This document shows, piece after piece, positions 16,495 to 24,867 of a stretch of DNA of 64,000 bases (its first letter is position 1; each line of letters begins with the position of its first letter). The notes beneath the pieces are model-generated. The model ran no database searches, had not been told where the DNA came from, and saw nothing but the letters and a program-made list of their open reading frames with translations. Source of the stretch: Ruminococcus sp. UNK.MGS-30 (GTDB taxonomy: Bacteria; Bacillota; Clostridia; Oscillospirales; Ruminococcaceae); contig LBCK01000004.1 in NCBI GenBank assembly GCA_000980705.1, positions 1-64,000 on the forward strand, given 5' to 3'. Both the position numbers and the translations under genes were made by a program.

Positions 16495-19400
16495 GTGGAA
16501 CAGCGATATAAACTGACGATTTTTTCAAAGAATATTTATCAGGAAGTAGAACTCTTACCGGAATCGGAAAAACTGAAAATTGGTACTACCTTATCCTGTG
16601 ATGTTCGTTTAAGAAAAGATTTGTTCTTTTGTGAATTTGAAATAGCACTTGTCAAAAACAATGAGTCTTGGGTGATCCAGACAACGGAAAATATTTATCT
16701 GGATTTCGGCGGCAGCCAGAAGAAATTGTCCAAGCCTTTGGAACATGGCGAGCAGTTTTGTGTACGCTATAGCGAGTCAGATGCAGAATTGTTTTACGGT
16801 CGTTTTTTCGTAGATTTTGATTATGAAAATAAGCAGTATGACCGACTGATTGACATATCGCAGATGAAAAATGTTGTGATCGGAACAGAGCAGAATGCAG
16901 GTATACAGCTTCAGGGTGAATATGTATACGATGACCACATGGATATAAAAAGAGAAGGCAGCAAGCTCATCATTTGCAACATTCGGTCTCAGTACGGTGT
17001 TTTCTTAAATGGAAAGCGAATCGAAACAAATACGGAATTGAAGGATTATGATTTCTTTTCAATTGCAAATTTCAGTTTCTATTATAAAGAAGGAAAGCTG
17101 TATACCGATAAAAAGAGCAGTATCGTTATTCATGGCTTACAGTTTCGGAATCAATCAGATGGTGGCACTGCCCTGGAGTATCCACAGTTTCACCGAAACG
17201 CCAGAATCAAGGTGAAATTGGATGAAGAAGAAATTCCGCTGCTTGCTCCAAAAGAAAAGCCGCAAAAGCCAAAAAGTAATCTGGTACTGAAACTGCTCCC
17301 GGCGTTGTCTATGATTGTTTTGACCGTCGTGCTGCGTGGTATGATGGGAAGTACCAATCTTTCGTTTGTTTTGTTTAGTGTTTGTTCCATGTCGATAGGT
17401 GCAATTGTCTCTGTATTCACCATTATGAATGAAAAAAAGGAATACAAAGAAGAAATTGAAAAACGAGACACCGGATATCGCTCCTATATTGACACCAAAC
17501 GAGAGGAAATCACACAGGCACGGACAGAGGAAGTATCTGTATTAAATCAAATTTATGTTCCATACGAAAAAACATCTGCTGATGTGATGCAGTTTAGCGG
17601 TGATCTGTTTGATCGTATTCCGGAGGATGAGGACTTTTTGGATGCACGAATTGGTATCGGAAATATTGATGCAGTTCGTAAGATTGAGTACAAGAAACAG
17701 GAAACCTATGAGGCAGACGAAGATGAACTTGTTGATCTGCCGGTCCAGCTTTCTGAAAATTACAAGCAAGTGCAAAATGCGCCCGTTGTTGTACATCTGA
17801 AAGAGGCAAATGTAGTCGGTGTCGTCGGAAGTCAGACATCGCTTTACGAAATGCTGAAGGTACTTTTCTTTGATATCTGTGCCAGACAATATTATCACGA
17901 TATCAAAACATTTTTGATGATTCCTTCTAATGAGGTAAAAAAATATCAGTGGGCAAAATGGTTTCGTCACTTGGAAAATGAAGAAATTGGTGTACGCAAT
18001 ATTGTTTGTGATGAGGAAAGCAAAAATACAATTTTAGAGTATTTATATGCAGAACTGAATCGCAGAGAAGACAGCAAAGAAAAGACACACTCACCGCATT
18101 TTGTTGTTTTCGTGATGGATGACTATGGAATCAATCAGCATCCGGTCTCTAAGTACATTGAGAAAGCGTCTGAATTGGGTTGCACATTTGTATTTCTGGA
18201 AGAGAAGAAAGAATATGTTCCGGTTGGATGCTCGCAGTTGATTCAGTTGAACGAAGGCAATGTAGGAAAACTTCTGCTGACTGAGGACAGAACAAGTGTG
18301 ACGGAATTTGCATATCAACCGATTCCGGATCGTGATATGTTGCGGATAGCACATCGTCTGGCTCCGGTATACTGTGAAGAAGTTAGCCTGGAGGGTGCTT
18401 TAACCAAGAATATTACGCTTTATCAATTGCTTGGAATTCTGTCTGAAGAAGATCTGGACTTAAAAGCCAGATGGTCTTTCTCCGATGTTACCAAATCAAT
18501 GGCTGCACCTTTGGGTGTTCGTTCAGGAAATGAAATTGTATATTTGAATATACATGATGATGAAAAAGCCCATGGCCCTCATGGTCTTGTAGCCGGAACT
18601 ACTGGTTCTGGTAAGAGCGAACTGTTGATGACTTATATTCTGGCGATGGCAACGATATACAGTCCCTATGAAGTGGCTTTTCTGATAATTGACTTCAAGG
18701 GCGGCGGAATGGGAAATCAGTTTAAGGATTTGCCGCATACACTTGGCGTAATCACTGATATTGACGGAAAGGAAATCAATCGTTCTCTGATTTCGATTAA
18801 AGCGGAGCTTGACAGAAGAAAACGGTTATTTGCGGAAATTGATGTGGATCACATTGACAAATATATTCGTGCTTATCAAAAAGGAAAGGCAAGCACACCG
18901 CTTCCGCATTTGATTATCATTGTAGACGAATTTGCAGAATTGAAAGCGCAGTATGGCGACTTTATGGCGGAGTTGAACAGTGCGGCTCGTGTGGGACGTT
19001 CTCTTGGTGTACATTTGATTCTTGCTACACAGAAACCGCAGGGTCAGGTAGATCCGCAGATTGACAGTAACTCGAAATTCCGGCTTTGTCTGAAGGTACA
19101 GACACCGGAAGACAGCCGGGAAGTAATCAAAACACCGCTTGCAGCAGAAATCAAAGAGGCAGGACGTGCATATCTGATGGTCGGAAATAATGAGATTTTT
19201 GAATTGTTTCAGTCTGCTTACAGTGGTGCTCCGGCTGGATTAGAAGCAGTATCCAATCAGAAAGAATTTCAGGTTTCTGCGGTTGATTTCAGCGGAAGAC
19301 GAAAAGTGATATACCAGAAAAAGCATCGCAAACCAATGGACGGTGAAGAGGTGCTTTCACAAAAGGAAGCGATTACAAACTTGGTCATTCAGTATTGCAA

Positions 19401-19518
19401 AAAAAATCATATTGCAAAGCTTCCGGATATCTGCAAACCGCCTTTGCCGACGGTGATGCAGTATGTGAAAGCCGGAGAAAAATCCAGTGTTTCTGTTTTG
19501 GTGAACCTTGGCTTGTAG
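16495..19518 (+). CDS. essC: EssC type VII secretion ATPase, N-terminal portion (FHA-FHA-TM-D1)
   Basis: 1007 residues from a GTG at 16495. Two N-terminal FHA-like domains (about 1-105 and 115-215; IGTTLSCDVRL, SQYGVFLNGKRI) are followed by two membrane spans (about 262-310; LLPALSMIVLTVVL and FVLFSVCSMSIGAIVSVF), a degenerate ATPase-like domain (about 400-620) and the first FtsK/SpoIIIE motor: Walker A GTTGSGKSELL near 702, FKGGGMGNQFKDLPHTLG, Walker B IIIVDEFAEL and ATQKPQGQVD. The frame ends at TAG (19516-19518) in the linker before the second motor. The code continues in frame for 12 codons into the downstream frame. EssC normally is one chain of about 1500 residues with three motors. Confidence 0.93.
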   Translation: MEQRYKLTIFSKNIYQEVELLPESEKLKIGTTLSCDVRLRKDLFFCEFEIALVKNNESWVIQTTENIYLDFGGSQKKLSKPLEHGEQFCVRYSESDAELFYGRFFVDFDYENKQYDRLIDISQMKNVVIGTEQNAGIQLQGEYVYDDHMDIKREGSKLIICNIRSQYGVFLNGKRIETNTELKDYDFFSIANFSFYYKEGKLYTDKKSSIVIHGLQFRNQSDGGTALEYPQFHRNARIKVKLDEEEIPLLAPKEKPQKPKSNLVLKLLPALSMIVLTVVLRGMMGSTNLSFVLFSVCSMSIGAIVSVFTIMNEKKEYKEEIEKRDTGYRSYIDTKREEITQARTEEVSVLNQIYVPYEKTSADVMQFSGDLFDRIPEDEDFLDARIGIGNIDAVRKIEYKKQETYEADEDELVDLPVQLSENYKQVQNAPVVVHLKEANVVGVVGSQTSLYEMLKVLFFDICARQYYHDIKTFLMIPSNEVKKYQWAKWFRHLENEEIGVRNIVCDEESKNTILEYLYAELNRREDSKEKTHSPHFVVFVMDDYGINQHPVSKYIEKASELGCTFVFLEEKKEYVPVGCSQLIQLNEGNVGKLLLTEDRTSVTEFAYQPIPDRDMLRIAHRLAPVYCEEVSLEGALTKNITLYQLLGILSEEDLDLKARWSFSDVTKSMAAPLGVRSGNEIVYLNIHDDEKAHGPHGLVAGTTGSGKSELLMTYILAMATIYSPYEVAFLIIDFKGGGMGNQFKDLPHTLGVITDIDGKEINRSLISIKAELDRRKRLFAEIDVDHIDKYIRAYQKGKASTPLPHLIIIVDEFAELKAQYGDFMAELNSAARVGRSLGVHLILATQKPQGQVDPQIDSNSKFRLCLKVQTPEDSREVIKTPLAAEIKEAGRAYLMVGNNEIFELFQSAYSGAPAGLEAVSNQKEFQVSAVDFSGRRKVIYQKKHRKPMDGEEVLSQKEAITNLVIQYCKKNHIAKLPDICKPPLPTVMQYVKAGEKSSVSVLVNLGL

Positions 19519-21060
19519 GATAATCCTGCACAGCAGAAACAAGAGAATTACCTTGTGGATTTGTCGGCGTGTCATATGTTAATCGTCGGAGCATTGCAGA
19601 CTGGAAAAACCAATGTTCTGCAGCTGCTGATTCGGGATGTAGCAGAAAAATATACGCCGGAAGAGGTCAATATTTATGTGATTGACTATTCTTCTATGGT
19701 TTTAGCAAACTTTCAAAATCTTCCTCATGTAGGAGGTGTTGTTTGCCCGAATGAAGATGAAAAGCTGAATAACCTGTTCAAGCTATTGACTTCGGAAATT
19801 GAGCAGCGGAAACAGAAACTGAAATCCGTTGGAGTAAGTTCATATACTGCTTATAAAGAAGCCGGAAAAATGGACATTCCTTTGATTCTACTGCTAATTG
19901 ACAATTTTACTGCACTAAAGGAATTAAACTTAAATGACAATCCGGTGCTGTTGTCAATCCTTCGGGAAGGACTCTCTATTGGCATCAGTGTAATTATTGC
20001 AAACGGCAGCACAAAAGGAATGGAGCATCGTTACCTTTCTTCGTTTGCGTGTCGTATTGGAATGCATCACAATAACAGTGATGAGTACGGCAATTTGTTT
20101 GGTGCTTATAAGATGACAGTAGACCCGATTCCCGGAAGATGTATTGTTACAGTTGACAAAACAAATCTGGATTGTCAGTTGTATCAGAGTTTTGAAGGGG
20201 AAAAGGAATTTCAGCGGATTGAAAAAATCAAAGAATTTGTAGAAGAAATCAAGTCCAGATATCCGAATCAAAAGGCAAATTTGATTCCGGAAATCCCGGA
20301 ATTCCTGATGGAAAAGGAGATACAGGCACAGTATGCGTCGTATTTCTCGCCGTACCATATGATTCTTGGATTTGATTATGATACTTTGATGCCGCAGAAA
20401 ATGGCTTTGTCTGGATTGAATCTGATTATTTCAGGTACTCCCAAATCGGGCAAGGGAAACTTTGTCAAATATATGATTTCCTCTATTGAGGCAAATCTGG
20501 ATGCAGCACCGGCTCAGGTTGTAATATTTGATAAGGCAACAGTGAAAAAATATGCAGAAACTGCTCAGAAATATCGATGTGTGACCAATTATGAGCTGAG
20601 TTCAGAACATATGGGAAGTCTTTGCAAGGAATGGAAAGCAGAGCTGGAAGCAAGAAAGAAACTTGTTTTAGAGCATCATGGTGATATGTCCGTTCTGGAC
20701 GAAAAACCGCTGCTTATGATGATTTGTGAAGATTCCAGTAAGGAAATGCTTAATGATTTTGATGAGGGGATTCTGGAATTGTTGGCGTACAAATTTAGTT
20801 TTGTTGTTTCGAATGCCGAAAATGAAGAATTGTCCCCTATGAGATCTGCAAAATTGTATAGAGCCAAAAATGCAGGTGCAAATTTCTTATTGCTTGGTGC
20901 TTTTAGTGCTAGTAATATTGTTAATAGTTTTATAAAAATATCGATGGCAGAAAGAAGAGAGCGCTTGTCTGTTGAAACAACAGTTGGAGATGCGTTTTAT
21001 GTGGAAGCTGTCGACCAAACGAAGGTATATCGTTTGAAAACAATCAGGCATACAGATTAA
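19519..21060 (+). CDS. essC: EssC, C-terminal portion (motors D2-D3) after an in-frame amber codon
   Basis: Reading in the same frame directly after the TAG gives DNPAQQKQENYLVDLSAC, the conserved linker and entry to the second motor, so the gene is interrupted and not rearranged. If translated separately, the first possible start is GTG 19555, which has no clear ribosome site; 501 residues follow. Walker A motifs are GALQTGKTN (D2, about residues 12-20 from that GTG) and GTPKSGKGN (D3, about 292). D2 keeps YVIDYSS and LPHVGGVV; D3 ends in a typical variable tail. In EssC the last motor binds WXG100-type substrates. The split between D1 and D2 mirrors the natural EccCa1/EccCb1 split of mycobacterial ESX-1, but the preserved linker suggests a recent nonsense change, readthrough or a sequence error. 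Confidence 0.85.
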   Translation, partial: DNPAQQKQENYLVDLSACHMLIVGALQTGKTNVLQLLIRDVAEKYTPEEVNIYVIDYSSMVLANFQNLPHVGGVVCPNEDEKLNNLFKLLTSEIEQRKQKLKSVGVSSYTAYKEAGKMDIPLILLLIDNFTALKELNLNDNPVLLSILREGLSIGISVIIANGSTKGMEHRYLSSFACRIGMHHNNSDEYGNLFGAYKMTVDPIPGRCIVTVDKTNLDCQLYQSFEGEKEFQRIEKIKEFVEEIKSRYPNQKANLIPEIPEFLMEKEIQAQYASYFSPYHMILGFDYDTLMPQKMALSGLNLIISGTPKSGKGNFVKYMISSIEANLDAAPAQVVIFDKATVKKYAETAQKYRCVTNYELSSEHMGSLCKEWKAELEARKKLVLEHHGDMSVLDEKPLLMMICEDSSKEMLNDFDEGILELLAYKFSFVVSNAENEELSPMRSAKLYRAKNAGANFLLLGAFSASNIVNSFIKISMAERRERLSVETTVGDAFYVEAVDQTKVYRLKTIRHTD

Positions 21061-21130
21061 AGCTATGTAGTATGCAATTTCATAAGTTGCATTTCTATAT
21101 AAAACCATACTTGAAAGGAGGTGAAAGGAA

Positions 21131-21616
21131 ATGGCAATCACGAGTAACGATACCGAACTGATGCGTTCTTCGGCAAGTGTATTTGCAACAAACTCTACAG
21201 CGTTTACAGAGGAGTCGGGTGACATCAAGACTACTCTTTCCGCAATCTCTACGGCACTGGAGAAGGTTGTTAAGGATTTCAACACTCATAACGGCAATGT
21301 TGCTGACTACGCTTCGGCAGTTTCTCAGGCAACAGAACAGATGCAAGGTATCTGGGTAAGCGGTGCAGCTACCGCTTTTGAGGAGAGCTTCATTAAGTTC
21401 AACGATGCAATGATGAAACTCAGTCAGATGTTGCAGGATATTGCCGGCGACTTTTCCAACATCAAAACGCAGATCGAGGAGATTGTCAATGACAATGTTC
21501 TTACGCAGGTAGAAACCTATGCAAACGAGTGTCTCATCAACAGCGAAAATCTGACAAAGTACGCAAACGCAGAAGACGAGAATCAGGCAAATTTTGCGGC
21601 TGCATATGGTCAGTAA
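21131..21616 (+). CDS. WXG100-like secreted protein (long form)
   Basis: 161 residues; ATG 21131 has a strong AAAGGAGGTG. A first helix (LMRSSASVFATNSTAF through DFNTHN) and a second (ASAVSQATEQMQGIWV) meet at a turn WVSGAATAFEESFIKF, a W-x-x-G version of the WXG turn followed by the usual F.ESF helix. The C-terminal extension is unusual, since typical WXG100 proteins are about 100 residues. It is entirely helical by composition, has no signal peptide, and is placed immediately downstream of essC. It is the most likely core substrate of this T7SS. Confidence 0.75.
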   Translation: MAITSNDTELMRSSASVFATNSTAFTEESGDIKTTLSAISTALEKVVKDFNTHNGNVADYASAVSQATEQMQGIWVSGAATAFEESFIKFNDAMMKLSQMLQDIAGDFSNIKTQIEEIVNDNVLTQVETYANECLINSENLTKYANAEDENQANFAAAYGQ

Positions 21617-21648
21617 TCAATGCAGCTTAGTCCACACATACACATGGT

Positions 21649-21685
21649 GGAGATGAAGAGTTACTGCAAAGAGCTTTTCATCTCC
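21649..21685 (+). terminator. Hairpin downstream of the WXG100-like gene
   Basis: GGAGATGAA (21649-21657) pairs with TTCATCTCC (21677-21685). No long T run follows directly. It may be a processing or stabilising stem that allows high WXG100 output relative to downstream genes. Confidence 0.45.
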
Positions 21686-21688
21686 GCT

Positions 21689-21742
21689 ATGATGTATTTT
21701 TTGAATATTTCAACTAGCTGAAATATTGAAACGATACATCAT
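21689..21742 (+). terminator. Long inverted repeat downstream of the WXG100-like gene
   Basis: ATGATGTAT (21689-21697) pairs with ATACATCAT (21734-21742), and inside it AATATTTCA (21704-21712) pairs with TGAAATATT (21719-21727), leaving T6 and a short bulge between the stems. The T run inside the left side could make the preceding stem (21649-21685) a weak terminator. Confidence 0.5.
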
Positions 21743-21762
21743 GAAATAGAGGAGGATAAACC

Positions 21763-22236
21763 ATGGTAAGACCTTCTTCATTAGTAATTTCAGAAATTGC
21801 TATAATCAAGGAGAATAATAAAGCAAAACAGCAAAAAATCAATGAATGCTCTACGAAAATGCAGCAATTACAAAACAAAGTGGATGAGTTGGAAGGAGAG
21901 AAAGCGATATTGGAATCTACGTATTCCGTATATTTAGAACTCAAAGAACATATTACCAGTCAACTTGCAAGTCTTGAAGAGACTAGTGTTTGTATTACAG
22001 AAACTAAGCAAAAAGCAACTGAACAAATTGGTTCTAAAATCCAAGGTACATTAAAAAATATAGAGTATTTGATTGAGCGCCTTAAATCAGAGATAGAAAA
22101 AGCAACAGAAAATTATAACACTATATATGAACAGTCTAAAAGTTATCAGAGTGAATTAACAAATGAGTTAAATCACCTTCAGTCACTAAGTACTGAACTG
22201 GAAGAAGCTAAAATTCAAGAAATGTCTACGATGTAG
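21763..22236 (+). CDS. YwqH-like coiled-coil protein (DUF5082-like) of T7SS effector modules
   Basis: 157 residues, ATG 21763 with GAGGAGG. Almost completely helical with heptad-like spacing (KINECSTKMQQLQNKVDELEGEKAILE is one such region; then IGSKIQGTLKNIEYLIERLK and ENYNTIYEQSKSYQSELTNELN). No signal peptide. Size, coiled-coil content and gene order (before a short YwqI-like gene and a large candidate effector) match ywqH in the B. subtilis ywqHIJK T7 effector operon. It probably acts as a co-secreted helper or targeting partner. Confidence 0.65.
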   Translation: MVRPSSLVISEIAIIKENNKAKQQKINECSTKMQQLQNKVDELEGEKAILESTYSVYLELKEHITSQLASLEETSVCITETKQKATEQIGSKIQGTLKNIEYLIERLKSEIEKATENYNTIYEQSKSYQSELTNELNHLQSLSTELEEAKIQEMSTM

Positions 22237-22249
22237 AAAGGATGAGAAT

Positions 22250-22537
22250 ATGGCTGAAAGTGTACGCGTAATAACCGAAGAGTGGAATGATATTCAGACA
22301 AAAATAAAAGGTAAAGTAGACGATATTGAAAAGACACTAGATGAATTCAAAGATATATTAAATGATTTAGTTACAAACGGATTTATCGAGTCTGGAGCAC
22401 AGGAACCTATGATTTCTTTTATGGGTAATGTTGATGATATTAAACAATGTTTGAATTACATTCATCAAAATATCTCCAATGTAGTTAAAGAATATATAAT
22501 TGAGATTGAAACTAAGGATCATAACAATATACAATAA
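22250..22537 (+). CDS. YwqI-like small helical protein (DUF5344-like)
   Basis: 95 residues, ATG 22250 preceded by AAAGGATGAGAAT. Two predicted helices (VITEEWNDIQTKIKGKVDD, IKQCLNYIHQNISNVVKEY) with no Cys-rich or membrane part. It follows the YwqH-like gene by 13 bases and precedes the 583-residue candidate effector, the position of ywqI in Bacillus. It is likely an effector-specific targeting partner. Family identity is by size, order and pattern and is tentative. Confidence 0.55.
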   Translation: MAESVRVITEEWNDIQTKIKGKVDDIEKTLDEFKDILNDLVTNGFIESGAQEPMISFMGNVDDIKQCLNYIHQNISNVVKEYIIEIETKDHNNIQ

Positions 22538-22555
22538 AAAGGAGGTATAAAAGTA

Positions 22556-24307
22556 ATGGATCATAACTTCTCAACAAATACATACAATATAAATACATCT
22601 GTATTTAATGAATGCAAAACTTATATTGCAAATGTTGCTATTCCATCTGAGCCGGCTTCAAAATTTAATATGAATATTTGGTTTGAAGTAAATGCAATTA
22701 ACGCTGCATTAGGGGATGTTTTACAAATTTTTGAAGAACAAGCTTATACATATCAAAATGCAAACAAAAATGTATGCGCTGTTGATGGTGAGTATGCTTT
22801 AAAATTGATTGATTCAGTTCAAGATGTAGAGAGACTTAAATCAACAATTGATGCTATGGCCGATTTAATGAAAGCGGAATGTACTACAAATTCTTTTGTT
22901 GGTTTCTTAGATAGTGATGTGGGATCATTATTGGCAAATGGAATTGCTGCTATTCAGTTAAGTGACTATGTGACGATAGATGAAAATGGAAAAAGTGTTT
23001 ATAATAAAAATGCAATCGATAATTTCTTCAAAAAATTCCAAAGCAGTAAAAATGTTTCGCAAAAGGAGATGGTGATAATAGAATCATTGTTATACTCCAC
23101 CATTAATAACAATACAATTGATGAAGAAAGCTTGGAGATGATACTAAATTCAAGTCTTTTAGCGATAAATAGTTCGAATAGAGAATCTTTTTTAAAAATA
23201 TGGAAACAGGTTTCATATGAAATGAATTCATATACTGAATGCTTAATGTTGCAAAATATGGAAATATTAACGGGTAGAAAGAAAAATTTATCCAATGAAG
23301 AAAATGAATTAAAGTGTAAATTAAAATCGATTATAATGCTCAATGACGTTGTGAAAGTTATGAATTCGCGGGCAAGTTCTATTCAACTTAATAAAATCGA
23401 TGGAGACAACGTGTTGTTAAACTACTACAGTAAAAACGGATTAGATAGACTAGTAACTGATTACATTCCGAAATATGGCATCTCCGGAATTTTTAATGCT
23501 AAAGAAATAAAGGACTATAGCGATAACCAAACTGAGAAATTGCAGAAAGCGGTTGATGCAGGGAAAATAACTATAAAATTTCATAAGGATAAAGAGGATA
23601 GTATAATTCCATATTTAGAATTTGGAGTTGGTAGTTCAAACGTTGCCTTTATTCAAGAATTTACAAGTGCATCAAACACTAGTTTAAATGAACTTAAAGA
23701 TCATATTACGGCAGCGAGTGCCGAATCTTATTTAAAATCGTTTATAAACAAAGATGTTGAAGGGATAAGTGAAGATGAGTACTTATCTATATCTAAAAAT
23801 TCTACATTTAATGATAAAATCGATACTACTTTAAGCTATGCGGAATCTATTCCTTATCTTTGTGATGCTGTATCTTTAACTAAAACGGTGATTAATGCTG
23901 GACTTGCTGCAACTGATGCTATGCTTATTACGGATATGAGTGATGAACAAGAATCTAACTTTAGAAATTCTACTTTGGATATGGTAAGTGAAGTTGGTGG
24001 AAAAATTCCATATGCAGGTCCAGCAATAAAAACGGGAAGTAAAATTATTAAAACAAAATATAGCAATGATGATGAGCAAGAACAAATAAAAAAAGAATAT
24101 TGGGAAAAGATACAGGAAAATGAAGAAATAAATAAGAGAATAGAGAATATTAAATCTGGAGAATATAAGGATTTAATAAAAGCTATGGCTATTTCAAATG
24201 GTGCAGGTAAAGAAGAAACGCAGGGAGCTGCACGATATTCTTTTTCAGTGATTTACTATGCAGACACTCAAGAATTTAATACATCGACAATGTTGGATAA
24301 TGATTAA
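22556..24307 (+). CDS. Candidate type VII secretion effector (LXG/YwqJ-like position)
   Basis: 583 residues; AAGGAGG before ATG 22556. No signal peptide. The N-terminal 250 residues are helical (FNECKTYIANVAIPSEPAS; WFEVNAINAALGDVLQIFEE), as expected for a T7 targeting domain. Near residues 420-505 is a Gly/Ala-rich hydrophobic stretch (AVSLTKTVINAGLAATDAM; VSEVGGKIPYAGPAIKTGS) of the kind found before toxin domains in LXG proteins. The last 80 residues are charged. No catalytic motif was recognised. More AT-rich than the secretion genes, consistent with a horizontally exchanged effector cassette. Confidence 0.6.
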   Translation: MDHNFSTNTYNINTSVFNECKTYIANVAIPSEPASKFNMNIWFEVNAINAALGDVLQIFEEQAYTYQNANKNVCAVDGEYALKLIDSVQDVERLKSTIDAMADLMKAECTTNSFVGFLDSDVGSLLANGIAAIQLSDYVTIDENGKSVYNKNAIDNFFKKFQSSKNVSQKEMVIIESLLYSTINNNTIDEESLEMILNSSLLAINSSNRESFLKIWKQVSYEMNSYTECLMLQNMEILTGRKKNLSNEENELKCKLKSIIMLNDVVKVMNSRASSIQLNKIDGDNVLLNYYSKNGLDRLVTDYIPKYGISGIFNAKEIKDYSDNQTEKLQKAVDAGKITIKFHKDKEDSIIPYLEFGVGSSNVAFIQEFTSASNTSLNELKDHITAASAESYLKSFINKDVEGISEDEYLSISKNSTFNDKIDTTLSYAESIPYLCDAVSLTKTVINAGLAATDAMLITDMSDEQESNFRNSTLDMVSEVGGKIPYAGPAIKTGSKIIKTKYSNDDEQEQIKKEYWEKIQENEEINKRIENIKSGEYKDLIKAMAISNGAGKEETQGAARYSFSVIYYADTQEFNTSTMLDND

Positions 24308-24373
24308 CTAAGAAGTGAATCATGCTATCTACATTTATTACAACTAATTTTTTGATAAATGAAAGGAACTTTT

Positions 24374-24640
24374 ATGGCTTCGTTTAAATATGATATATCT
24401 GTAATTAATACAGATGTTGGAAAATTAAATGCTTTGTCAAATAAAGAAATCAATGATTTGACAATTGAAACTCAAAATGCTGGAGACACAATTGATAAAA
24501 TAAGAGAGTTGATACCGCAACTAAATGCTCTTCATAGATCAATTAATAATCTCATTGAAGCAACTGCAACTGCGACACAAGCAACGTTGGATCAAGTGAT
24601 TGAACTTGACGATGATTTTGCAGAAATATTGGAACAATAA
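24374..24640 (+). CDS. Small helical protein of the effector cassette
   Basis: 88 residues from ATG 24374 (AAAGGAAC upstream; an in-frame ATG 15 bases earlier contains that ribosome site). Two amphipathic helices around a central ELIPQLNALHRSINNLIEAT. No signal peptide, no W-x-G turn. It follows the candidate effector, so it could be an immunity protein, or another WXG/Lap-type helper; size and helicity favour the latter. AT-rich like its neighbours. Confidence 0.5.
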   Translation: MASFKYDISVINTDVGKLNALSNKEINDLTIETQNAGDTIDKIRELIPQLNALHRSINNLIEATATATQATLDQVIELDDDFAEILEQ

Positions 24641-24648
24641 TAAAATAA

Positions 24649-24840
24649 AAATCTTATCAATCTATTGAACCAGAAAATCCAACAAGCATCATATTTTCTA
24701 CCGAAAGTATGGGAGCGTCTGTCGACAAAATTACCGAAATTTTTCGGCTGTACGATGAAATAGAAAAATCGCTGATCCAATCCATAAAAAATGTATTGTC
24801 AACTGTAGAAGATGTTCAGAACGGAACAGATGCTATGTAA
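24649..24840 (+). pseudogene. Remnant of a small T7SS-associated helical protein
   Basis: An open stretch in a frame different from the preceding gene reads SYQSIEPENPTSIIF, STESMGASVDKITEIFRLYD and IEKSLIQSIKNVLSTVEDV, ending TDAM-stop at 24838-24840. It has no good start or ribosome site (the first ATG, 24709, would give 43 residues). The text looks like the C-terminal helix of a WXG/Lap-type protein. It is probably a leftover after exchange of an effector cassette. Confidence 0.45.
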
Positions 24841-24867
24841 AGACATGGTGGTATAAAGGGGGTATAT

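Noticed and set aside
19516..19518. Pyrrolysine or programmed recoding at the EssC amber codon as a firm call
   Set aside because: No downstream recoding element is obvious and no pyl genes are in the window; left as one option among several.
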